Shown here in pieces: positions 45,191 through 56,200 of a DNA stretch of 64,000 bases. The stretch is from Lingula anatina (Eukaryota > Brachiopoda > Lingulata > Lingulida > Lingulidae), in assembly GCF_001039355.2 (NCBI RefSeq), contig NW_019775336.1, positions 230,248 through 294,247 on the forward strand, written 5' to 3'. Positions within the stretch are counted from its first letter, which is position 1, and each line of letters opens with the position of its first letter. A program made the translations under genes and the position numbers. The notes below the pieces were generated by a model that saw only the letters and a list, made by a program, of their open reading frames with translations, was not told the DNA's origin and did no database searches.

Positions 45191-47102
45191 TAAATTTATT
45201 TTGAGTCTAAATTCCAAAATTACATGTTCAGAAGACTTTACATACACATAGAACAATTACTTAAGAAATTACCCATCTTTTATTATTCACGCGACTTTGT
45301 TTGTCTTGTTAACATTATTTGCGGCTTAACATAAAAATCACATTTCCTCATTTGCACATTTTTGCTGTGTCCTTATTGCAATCTTTTGGATGGGTTTTGG
45401 TGTCAAGGGTCTCTTTCAGCGTCAAGGTCTTCAACACTGCGACCCTGGATCAGCGACGAGTTCTACGATACGTGACGGCCCTAGAAGTAAAAGACACCCA
45501 CACCCACACCACAAGACCCTGAAACGGTCCGGATAACGAACTTTTTTAAATCAGCGAAAAGGTACAAAGTTAAGAAGAAGAGTCGAGCTCAGGGACAAGA
45601 ATGCCTGCGCTTTCTTTTCTTTTTTTATTCAGTTTTATTTTACTTAAAATTAAAATTTTCCTGTCTGATTGCAAGTGTGACATAAAATATTAACTTTCCT
45701 GCCAGCAAGACAAACATATCAAAAAAGCTGGACCAATCGATAGACTTGAACCTCGATTGGATTTTACTGCATTTTTTTTTAAACTTTCTTTGATGTTCTG
45801 GCGGCCATCAATTTGGGCTTTTCAAACTTTTTATGGTGGAAGTCCACAGTTAAACTGGAACGGACTTGTCTGGCTTCCCACGATAAAGGATAATACATTA
45901 GCCCATACAAGGAGATTGGGTGAGCATGCCACAGTTGCCGGTGCACGTTTTTGCCTCGATTTGGTGTCATCAACGGACGAGAACTCCGAGCCGACAGCAC
46001 TTTCGGTTTCGCTTCTCTTTTTCCTAGATAGAGACGCCATTAATCGGGTTCCAAGGTCTTCTACAACTGCTTCAAGGGGTTCGTTGACTGCAAGATAAGA
46101 TACAACACACTGACTGCNAGGAATCCACACTCCACCGATGCTCGGTTCGTATGTACCTTAAAATCAAGCTGCTATCCCCACTTCATTGTCTACCGATCCT
46201 ATTTACAGAAAGTTGTCGCCCGTTGTTTTACCAACTTGTCAATTGCCCTTATTAGAACCGTTTAGTCTTTGTTAAAACTTGGATTCTAGGTTAAAAACAT
46301 GTTTACAGACTAAATTGTAAATGTTCAAGTCTGATAACCCAACTGTGAATATGCGAAGGCGTAGAAACCAAGTAGTAGATATTTTCACAACAGTGCCAGG
46401 AATTGTAAAGGATAAAGACTCATAATTCGACCAACTTATCAATTTTGTGCGGACTAAAGTGAACCATTATTATTATCCAGTACGTTACAAAGAGATCAAC
46501 ATCTATCTCTACATTTATGTAAAAAAGTGATGTTTGTGGTCGCCAAAGAAGTGCGTAATACTCTTCACGCGCACCTTGCAAATAGCTAAGTTCTGTACGA
46601 ATACGTCTGTCCACGTGTGTGTGTGTGCGTGTGCGTGTGTGCGTGTGCGTGTGTGTGATTTGTAACTCCGCTGTCATACCGTCAGGAAGTCCAATAAGGC
46701 AGTGTCCAATCCCATCCCGTTTATTCCAACGCAGTCAAATGTCTTCGTGTTGCAGTCTAAGTCACTCTAGCAGGGCAAACCTGAAACTACAAAGATATGC
46801 AAACCTTTAAAACTCCGCAAAGTTTTGCAAATGTGCAGAGAAGAATGAACGCCATGACAATACCATGTTTTTCATAGTCTATAAAATAATTAACTAATAC
46901 GTAGAGATGCAATAAAAGCATGAAAAGATAAAAATGTGGAATATAGAAAAGAAGCGGCAGTGTTAACATTTTACAGAAAAGCGAACTTTTTGACCGTAAA
47001 ATAGATCTCCCGATCACCGTTTTTCTTTCCGACGCGCCCCGTTTTCTTTGTCGCTGATTGTGTGCATATATAAGATATACTTCACGAGATAAAATCTTAA
47101 TT

Positions 47103-47318
47103 ATGTCGAAATTGATTCAAGGCATAAAATTAGCATACAGAATTTGGTATGCATACCCGGAATCTTATTTGAATAGTCGCGATAAGATAATCTTTAATTT
47201 ATGTTCGTTTGAGGAACGAATTAGAACTTGTTTAATACAGGGTTTCATCTCCATGGCGTACCAGTGTAGACGACACGACGAAGCAAACGTCATCAAAAGA
47301 CGTACAATGAACCCTTAA
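47103..47318 (+). CDS. Small conserved ORF, copy 2 (unassigned)
   Basis: Open frame on the plus strand inside the intron between exons 3 and 4 of the minus-strand gene: 'MSKLIQGIKLAYRIWYAYPE', then 'SRDKIIFNLCSFEERIRTCL', 'IQGFISMAYQCRRHD', 'NVIKRRTMNP', stop. The frame is kept in the copy at 53678 with mostly conservative changes. The order 'AYR..Y.YP....RDKIIF...ERI...LIQGF' faintly recalls LYR-motif proteins. There is no Kozak or splice evidence; chance conservation in a young duplication is possible. Confidence 0.25.
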   Translation: MSKLIQGIKLAYRIWYAYPESYLNSRDKIIFNLCSFEERIRTCLIQGFISMAYQCRRHDEANVIKRRTMNP

Positions 47319-47550
47319 CCAGGACCACAGCTTGATTTTTCACAAGAAAAAAGTTCACTCAACAAAACATGAGCTACTGATTGATTTAATGGTCGTTGTA
47401 GAAACAAAACTTTTCATTTCACTCGCACCATTTTAAGGCACATTACGGTTGTCAAAAGTTTTCACTTCTCTATATTGGTATAGAATTAATTTCATCACTC
47501 AGTTGGCCTCTAGTATAGAATACATACAATGTGCGGTACAATACCTTAAG

Positions 47551-47799
47551 CCTAGGTCCCAACTACGTTTTGGACGCACGGTTTTTAGATTCCTTGCGTC
47601 TAGCTAGGACGTAGCTAGATCGCAGGGAAGGAATCAAGTAATTGGTGAAAAGTTTCTACGTGGTGTTTGCGTCCTCAAAAAGTCGTACGATGGACGTGCT
47701 TCTCACGCACGAACTCCCACGTTTTCCCCATTTTTTTTTTTTTTTTTTTTTTTGGCGTAGACCGCACGTAGCAGCCCGTACGTTCGGTTGGGACCTAGG
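47551..47799. mobile_element. TIR element with CCTAGGTCCCAAC ends
   Basis: Left CCTAGGTCCCAAC (47551-47563), right GTTGGGACCTAGG (47787-47799). GC-rich interior with 'CTACGTGGTGTTTGCGTCCTC' and a long T run. It lies in the minus-strand copy 2 intron. The paralogous site in copy 3 (about 54128-54330) keeps the right end but has lost the left TIR. Confidence 0.75.
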
Positions 47800-47934
47800 G
47801 TTTACGTAGTAAATAGATATCAGGTAAACTCCTCTTAAATCACCAAGGTCTACTTTACCTAAACCTACGACCTACAACCTATTTTAGAGTTCTTAGTTTC
47901 TTTGTGTTGAGTCACTCTCGTGATGAGAATAATC

Positions 47935-48135
47935 AGGGGTAGATTCCGGAAAAAAAATATTCCCCACCTGAAATTAGAATTTTGACTAGCTGAATCATAG
48001 TTCTAAACCGTACCAAATGGCACCGTTCGCCCTCTAAAATACCAAAATTTTCCGGAACCTTTCAGCAGGCCGCGAACCCTAGGCTAGTATCCGCGGAAAC
48101 CCCTTCGAATAATCATACTGGATCCGCTCATGAAT
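47935..48135. mobile_element. Family-A element in copy 2
   Basis: Has 'TTAGAATTTTGACTAGCTGAATCATAGTTCTAAACCGTACCAAATGGCACCG' in pieces and ends 'CTGGATCCGCTCATG'. The paralogue is at 54470-54680 in copy 3. Confidence 0.65.
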
Positions 48136-48534
48136 ACTGGTACATATTAGTGAATTTCACACAAAATTAGATAGAAATGTATTTTATGACTCAAAATCAC
48201 AACAAAAATGAACACTCACTGCTCTGGCACGTTCCATTCACCAGTGGATAGAACGTAAGCGGACAGAGACAGGTCTGACTGGAGCCGATTATGAACGAAA
48301 ACACTGGGTTCGTAATACATCGTGTGTTATCTCCACAAGACAATGGCGCATTTCCACTTGCAACCGTTTCCGTACTCGAACAAGCACTGAATAGGCTTGT
48401 ACTGGTATCGCCTATAAACCCTGGAAAGATAATGATACTGTCCAATAAATCCCATGGCTTGGTTCCAGTTATCTGCACGGTTCAACATGTCCTTTTTTTT
48501 TTTTTGAAAATTGCATTTGCAATATTAGACTGCG

Positions 48535-48800
48535 TTTCCATAACCTGATCGTACTAGCAGAATCGATCTATCTCAGCGGGGTTTCTCGCCAAGGCGCAGA
48601 CACCCACCCCCCTCACAAAGCAATATGAAAAACATCAAAACATCGTGGACCAAAAAGTTTTCCCGACTGTACCAAATTACTCTAAGTTTCGAGGGGACGT
48701 ACCAGACATTAAAGCCGCTTAAACTGAATGCAATCTAGCGAGAATCCCCGAGGAGTTAGATCGATCCAGCTAGTACGATAAGGTTATGGGAATGGTCCCT
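48535..48800. mobile_element. Family-B TIR element in copy 2
   Basis: Left 'CCATAACCTGATCGTACTAGCAGAATCGATC', right 'GATCGATCCAGCTAGTACGATAAGGTTATGG', with inner 'CAGCGGGGTTTCTCGCC' against 'AGCGAGAATCCCCGAGG'. Confidence 0.65.
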
Positions 48801-51725
48801 TAGTTATATTTAGATAAAAATACAACGGTTTAGGATACCAAAAACCAAGTGCTGCACATATTCTATTTACGTGACAATTGATTACTGTCGGTTCTCACAA
48901 TTAACATCTGCAACTTGCTACAAGAGATAAAGTCAGATCAAAGTCGACCCTATAAGATGTCTCCACGAAAAAAAGCTCACTCAACAAAACATGAACTACT
49001 GATTGATTTAATGGTCGTTGTAGAAACAAATCTTTTCATTACAGTCCCACCATTTCAAGACACAATATGGTTGTCAATAGTTCACACTTCTCTATATGGA
49101 ATTATATACGAGTAATGATGGATTGTAGAATGAATAACTTTTTGCTACCCCGCTGAACTTACCTACAAAGGGTGGAAAAGTTGTCAAAGCCATGTCTCAC
49201 CGTAGAATTCTGATCTGACAATAATAAAAAGAAATTTAAAAAATAATAACTTACGTTGCGTGTAAAAAAAAGTCCATCAACAAATCGAAAACTAAACGGT
49301 ACTACAGCCATCACTGTTTTGGTAAATTCATGTTTTTCTACAGTACGTGTAATCTGGTGATTTGTCAAAATACTCTTGTATTTACCTGCAATTACCTCCG
49401 ATAGCGAGTAAACAGCTAGAGTAATTTTTACGTATTTTTCTCTTCGAGTCTTTAAACGTTTCCTGTACGTCTTAGCAGAGAAGTGCTCGCTTAAGTAGCA
49501 AACCGCTGGCATGGCTCTCCCGACTAGTAAGTTTCTCTTTATTTGATTGGCTACAACGTATGCATACTTACAGTAAATGAACAGGGGATCCGGGGCTTTT
49601 GATAATTATGCTAATTGCAGTTTGGAAATTGCCCTTAATTATTTCCAAAACTAAGCTCTATGTTCATCACGAATCAATCTGCATCTAGATACGTGTATCA
49701 AGGCTCCTTATCATTTTGCATTATGCTCCTTGAACATGGTAATGTAAGTAATAAACCGCTTGATATATGTCTGATTAACCCGTGACTAGCAATCTTTTGT
49801 CTTCGGTATTTTAATCAAAGCGTTACATTACTTTATGTCAAGAGGAACCATCGTCCATATCTCAATGAATTCTAGTGTCATTGATTAAAAAGACGCCGAT
49901 ACCATCTTAAAAGGAATTTCAATTAGAATTGTAATGAATAAATAAATAAATGAAAAAAACAGTCATCTCACTTTTAGAAAAGTACGATCAATTTCCATCA
50001 ATATAATGCACATCTTGAGCTCCTTCAAAATTGTTTTCAACAAATTCCATGTCGTTCCTAGTTCATCGTAGAAACATTGTATCAGCAAGTCAGTGTTTGT
50101 CAGTATATTTACTCAAAAACAATTTTACAGATACCGTACAGTATATTAAGACGGGCTCCGAGATATATTCTTGTATTCCAAGGGCGTACGCTTGACAATC
50201 GTAAGCACAGATTCCAGAATAATTGTTATTGTTTAGTGGTAAAATGGAATTTATTATAATTGTATGAGTTGTTAACGAGTTGTATTTATTGTGAATGTGA
50301 ATCTCATACTAACAGTTGTTATCCCTGTAATGTCGGTGATCAACACTGAGGAAAATCATTCTTACTGTTATAAGCATGAATCAATAAATTATTAAACCAT
50401 TACCCACAATAATACAAAAATTAATTAAAAGTGGCAAAAAAGAAATAAAAATATTTTTCTGGTAAATTGTTTCGGGAACTGTTATGCGGCCGACATGCAC
50501 CTTCACAGGTGGTTATTCCTCCGTGATATTCTCTCAAGAGGTTATTATTTAAAAACAAACTTTTTTAGAAAAAAATGTGCATGGACTAACTTTGAATGTC
50601 GGAATGGATTCATATTAACCATCGGTAAGTGTGGTAAAATGGTTATTTACTCCAAGTAAGTATATTTTTTACCAAAACGAGCAGTCACTATCCCTTTAAT
50701 TCTAAAAGGATCGACACCTTTATCCAGTAAAATAGTGGACGAAATATACTCACAGTAATGTTGCTTAATTTAGGTGTGGCCATTAAGCCGTGAACATTTA
50801 ATGAGTCTGGTTGCATGAAGAATAAAACAAAAACTATGTAGATTTTGTTTGGTATTTTTATCATATTTTCCAGTTCAGGAAACATTTTGTTAATGCTAAT
50901 TGCAGTTCGGAGATAGTCCTTTATTACTGTCTACCAAGAATGTGCTCTATATTTATCACAATTCAATCAGCATATAGATGTGAATATTCCTTATCCCTTA
51001 ACATGCTAATCGCTTTTGTCAGCTTGATATATGTCTAACCAACTCGTGACTAGCAATCTTTTGTCTTCGATATTTTATTCAAAGCGTTACATTACCTAAT
51101 GTCAAGAAAAAAAACAACCACCTCACTTTTAAAAGGCAGGGCCAATTTTTAACAATATCATGCACATGATGATGACAATTATAGCTGTTTTCTTGCTACT
51201 GGTTCATTCTGAAAATGATTTCATACCGCAAAATAAATCCCCTGCATTTATTTTGTACCATCTACTTGCCGCGGTCATAGGCCGAGGCCAAATTAAACAA
51301 GAATATGACTTAATTTTGATCAGTATTTATAAATCTATTTGCTAAAGGTATCACTGTATATCCTTTATAAACTTCCTTGGAATTCACGTTCAGTCTTATT
51401 ACAATAATAATGAATGTTAAATGATTTATTTCGTAATAGAAATAACATTGATAATAACTAAAAATGTTAATGCTCATCATTTTTCTGTATTTTCGAAAGA
51501 AAATGAGCGTACTGGAACATTTCTTTTATAGCACGTGCACGTGCACACACTTCACATGCACGTGCACGCACACACACTTCACATGCACATGCAAAAAAAT
51601 CGTGTCTCTTTCCATCATATATTGCTGATAAGGAATTATTTTGGGTTTTTGTGTTGGTTAAAAAATTATTTTGCATTTCCAATCACAATTATTATGGCTA
51701 AAACTAAAATTGCATGTACTGTACA

Positions 51726-52050
51726 TTATTGATTGATTATTGATCCGGATCACCACCAAAAACTAATCATCTGTTCCTAGGCCCACTTCCGACAGTTCCG
51801 TAATATTTCATCAAAATCGGTCCATAACTTAGTTTTTTATTATTTTTTATTTTTGATTATTGATTGATCATTGATCCAGATCACCGCCAAAAACTAATCA
51901 CTTCTTAATTAACCCATTTCTAACCTACACTGAAAATACCATCAAAATTCACCCATATCTTTTTGATTTATGTTGCTGACAAACAGACAGACAAACAAAC
52001 AAACAAACAAGCAGGGGTAAAAACATAACCTCCTTGGCACAGGTAAAAAT
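51726..52050 (-). mobile_element. Dispersed element, paralogous copy carried in the duplication
   Basis: Nearly identical to 44867-45190 at an offset of 6859 bp. It was therefore present before the segment duplicated, not inserted independently. Confidence 0.75.
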
Positions 52051-52679
52051 AAATTTATTTTGAGTCTAAATTCCAAAATTACATGTTCAGAAGACTTTAC
52101 ATACACATAGAACAATTACTTAAGAAATTACCCATCTTTTATTATTCACGCGCCTTTGTTTGTCTTGTTAACATTATTTGCGGCTTAACATAAAAATCAC
52201 ATTTCCTCATTTGCACATTTTCGCTGTGTCCTTATTGCAACCTTTTGGATGGGTTTTGGTGTCAAGGGTCTCTTTCAGCGTCAAGGTCTTCAACACTGCG
52301 ACCCTGGATCAGCGTCGAGTTCTACGATACGTGACGGCCCTAGAAGTAAAAGACACCCACACCACAAGACCCTGAAACGGTCCGGATAACGAACTTTTTT
52401 AAATCAGCGAAAAGGTACAAAGTTAAGAAGAAGAGTCGAGCTCAGGGACAAGAATGCCTGCGCTTTCTTTTCTTTTTTTATTCAGTTTTATTTTACTTAA
52501 AATTAAAATTTTCCTGTCTGATTGCAAGTGTGACATAAAATATTAACTTTCCTGCCAGCAAGACAAACATATAAAAAAAGCTGGACCAATCGATAGACTT
52601 GAACTTCGATTGGATTTTACTGCATTTTTTTACTTTCTTTGATGTTCTGGCGGCCATCAATTTGGGCTTTTCAAACTTT

Positions 52680-53222
52680 TTATGGTGGAAGTCCACAGTT
52701 AAACTGGAACGGACTTGTCTGGCTTCCCACGATAAAGGATAATACATTAGCCCATACAAGGAGATTGGGTGAGCATGCAACAGTTGCCGGTGCACGTTTT
52801 TGCCTCGATTTGGTGTCATCAACGGACGAGAACTCCGAGCCGACAGCACTTTCGGTTTCGCTTCTCTTTTTCCTAGATAGAGACGCCATTAATCGGGTTC
52901 CAAGGTCTTCTACAACTGCTTCAAGGGGTTCGCTGACTGCAAGATAAGATACAACACACTGACTACNAATTGTAAAGGATAAAGACTCATAATTCGAACA
53001 ATTTTCTGCGGACTAAAGTGAACTATTATTATTATCCAGTACGTTACAAAGAGATCAACATCTATCTCTACATTAATGTAAAAAAGGTGATGTTTGTGGT
53101 CACCTAAGAAGCGCGTAATACTCTTCACGCGCACCTTACAAGGCAAAATAAAACGTAGTCTTGTTTTAATTGTACAAATAGCTAGGTGCTGTTCGATTAT
53201 GTATGTCCACGTGTGTGTGTGC

Positions 53223-53257
<35 letters not shown>

Positions 53258-56200
53258 GTGTACATTGTGTTTGTAACTCCGCTGTCCTACCGTCAGGAAG
53301 TCCAATAAGGCAGTGTCCATTCCCATCCCGTTTATTCCAACGCAGTCAAATGTCTTCGTATTGCAGTCTAAGTCCGCCTGGCAGGTCGAACCGGAAACTA
53401 CAAAGATATGCAAACCTGTAAAACTCCGCAAAGTTTTGTTAATGTGCAGAGAAGAATGAACGCCATGACAATGCCATGTTTTTCATAGTCTTTAAAATGA
53501 TTAACTAATACGCAGAGATGCAATAAAAGCATGAAAAAAGAAAAATGTGGAATGCAGAAAAGAAGCGGCAGTGTTAACATTTTACAGAAAAGCGAACTTT
53601 TTGACAGTAAAATAGATCTCCCGATCACCGTTTTTCTTCCCGACGCGACCCGTTTTCTTTGTCGCTAAATCTTAATTATGTCGAAATTGATTCAAGGCAT
53701 AAAATTAGCATACAGAATAACGTATGCATACCCGGAATCTTATTTGAATAGTCGCGATAAGATAATCTTTTATTTATGTTCGTTTGAGGACCGAATTAAG
53801 ACTTGTTTAATACAGGGTTTCAACTCAATGGCGTTCCAGTGTAGACGACACGACCAAGCAAACGTAATTAAAAAACGTACAATGTACCCTCTACCAGGGC
53901 CACAGCTTGATTTTTCACAAGAAAAAAGCTCACTTAACAAAAGATGAACTACTTATTGATTGAATGGTCGCTGTAGAAAGAAAACTTTTTATTTCAGTCG
54001 CACCATTTAAGGCACATTACGGTTGTCAAAAATTTTCACTTCTTCATATTTAATTGGTATGGAATTAATTTCATCACTCAGTTGGTCTCTAGTATAGAAT
54101 ACATACAATGTGCGGTACACCTTATTTTTTAGGTTCCTTGCGTCCGGATAGGACGTAGCTAGATCGCAAAGAAGGAATCAAGTAATTGGTGAAAAGTTTC
54201 TACGTGCTGTTTGCGTCCTCCAAAAGTCGCACGATGGACATGCTTCTCGCGCACGAACTCCCACGTTTTCCCCATTTTTTTGGGCCGTAAACCACACGTA
54301 GTAGCCCGTACGTTCGGTTGGGACCTAGGCTTTACGTAGTAAATAGATATCGGGTAAACTCGTCTTAAAACACCAAGGTCTACATTGCCTTAACCTATTA
54401 CCTACAACCTACATGTATTTTAAAGTTCTTAGTTTCTTTACGTTGAGTCACACTCGTGATGAGAATAATCAGGGGTGGATTTTTGAAAAAAATCACCTCA
54501 ATATTCCCCACCTGAAATTAGAATTTTGACTAGCTGAATCATAGGTCTAAACCGTACCGAATGGTACCGATCGCCTCTGAAATGCCAAAAATTTCCGGGA
54601 CCCTTCAGCAGGCCTCGAACCCTTTGCTAGTATCCGCGCCCCCCCCCCCCCCCCTTCGAATAATACTGGATCCGCCCCTGAATAATGGTACATTTCACAC
54701 AAAATTAGATAGAATTGTACCTTACGACTCAAAATCACGACAAAAATGAACACTCACTGCTCTGGCACGTTCCATTCGCCAGGGGATAGGACGTAAGCGG
54801 ACAGAGACAGGTCTGACTGGAGCCGGTTATGAACGAAAACACTGGGTTCGTAACACATCGTGTGCTATCTCCACAAGACAATGGCGCATTTCCACTTGCA
54901 ACCGTTTCCGTACTCGAACAAGCACTGAATAGGCTTGTACTGGTATCGCCTATAAACCCTGGAAAGATAAAGAAACTGTCCAATAAATCCCATGGTTTGG
55001 TTCCAGTTATCTGCACGGTTCAACATGTCCCTTTTTTGAAAATTGCATTTGCAATATTGGACTGCGTTTCCATAACCTTATCGTACTTGCAGAATCGATC
55101 TCTGCCAAGGCGCAGACCCCCCCCCCCCCCCCTCACAGAGCAATATGAAAAACATCAAAACATCGTGGACCCAAAAAGTTTTTCCGATGTACCAAAGTAC
55201 TTTAGGCTGTATTCCACGAGCTTTTAGATCGATCTATCCCCGCGGGGATTCTCACAAGATTACTGTCAGATAATCTGGCTTAAATGTCCGTCCCGCCTAC
55301 TACAGGCTGTAAGGGGGTAATTAACTTTCGTGTCCTCTCGGCTGACAGCTATTTAGCGTGAGCCCCCAGGTAAGTAGGTCGATCTAAAGTAGATCGATCT
55401 AATCTCTGGAAATGGGGTCTTAGTTTCGAGGGGACGTGCCAGACATTTAAGCAGCTTAACCTGAATGCAATCTAGCAAGAATCCCCGAGGAGTTAGATCG
55501 ATCCAGCTAGTACGATAAGGTTATGGGAATGGTCCCTTAGTTATATTTAGATAAAAATACAACGGTTTAGGATACCAAAAACCAAGTGCTGCACATATTC
55601 TATTTACGTGACAATAGATTACTTTCGGTTTTCACAATTAACATCTGCAACTTGCTAAAGGGGGAAAAGTCAGATCAAAGTCGACCCTATAAGAAAGAAA
55701 GCTCACGAAAAAAGCTCACTCAACAAAACATGAACTACTGATTGATATAATGGTCCTTGTAGAAACAAAACTTTTCATTACAGTCTCACCATTTCAAGAC
55801 ACAATTAATATGGTTGTCAATAGTTCACACCTCTCTATATGGAATTATGTACGAGTAATGATGGATTGTAGAACGAATAACTCTTTGCTACCCCGCTGAA
55901 CTTACCTACAAAGGATGGAATAGTTGTCATAGCTATGTCTCACCGTAGAATTCTGATCTGACAATAATAAAAAGAAATAAAAAAATAATTACTTACGTTG
56001 CGTGTAAAAAAGTCCATCAACAAATCGAAAACTAAACGGTACTAAAGATATCACTGTTTTGGTAAATTCATATCTTTCTACAGTACGTGTAATCTGGTGA
56101 TTTGTCAAAATACTCTTGTATTTACCTGCACTTACCTCCCCTGGCGAGTAAACAGCTAGAGTAATTTTTACGTCTTTTTCTCTGCGAGTCGTTAAACGTT

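Larger units (their letters stand above)
45831..50885 (-). pseudogene. Secreted furin-site protein, copy 2 (in-frame stop, gap)
   Basis: Exons on the minus strand: 50885-50754 (start ATG, hydrophobic signal 'IYIVFVLFFMQ'), 49536-49255, 48472-48220, 46786-46680 and 46087-45831 (stop TAA). Phases are continuous if exon 5, seen only in copy 1, is added; it would fall at the N at 46118. The combined model is about 390 aa: signal peptide, 'VKITLAVYSLSE' / 'VPFSFRFVDGLFFTRN' strand-rich part, a cysteine-rich EB-module-like part ('TCLCPLTFYPLVNGTCQ', then 'DLDCNTKTFDC'), furin-type sites and a short hydrophobic C-terminus. Exon 4 has TAG at 46769-46767 where copy 3 has CAG. That breaks the frame unless it is an assembly error. 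Function unknown; extracellular location inferred. Confidence 0.6.

Noticed and set aside
46787-47017. Signal-peptide-like minus frame ('MAFILLCTLTKLCGVLQ' in copy 3) just before exon 4
   Set aside because: Ends at the TAG that forms the exon 4 acceptor; best explained as intron sequence, though an alternative first exon cannot be fully excluded.
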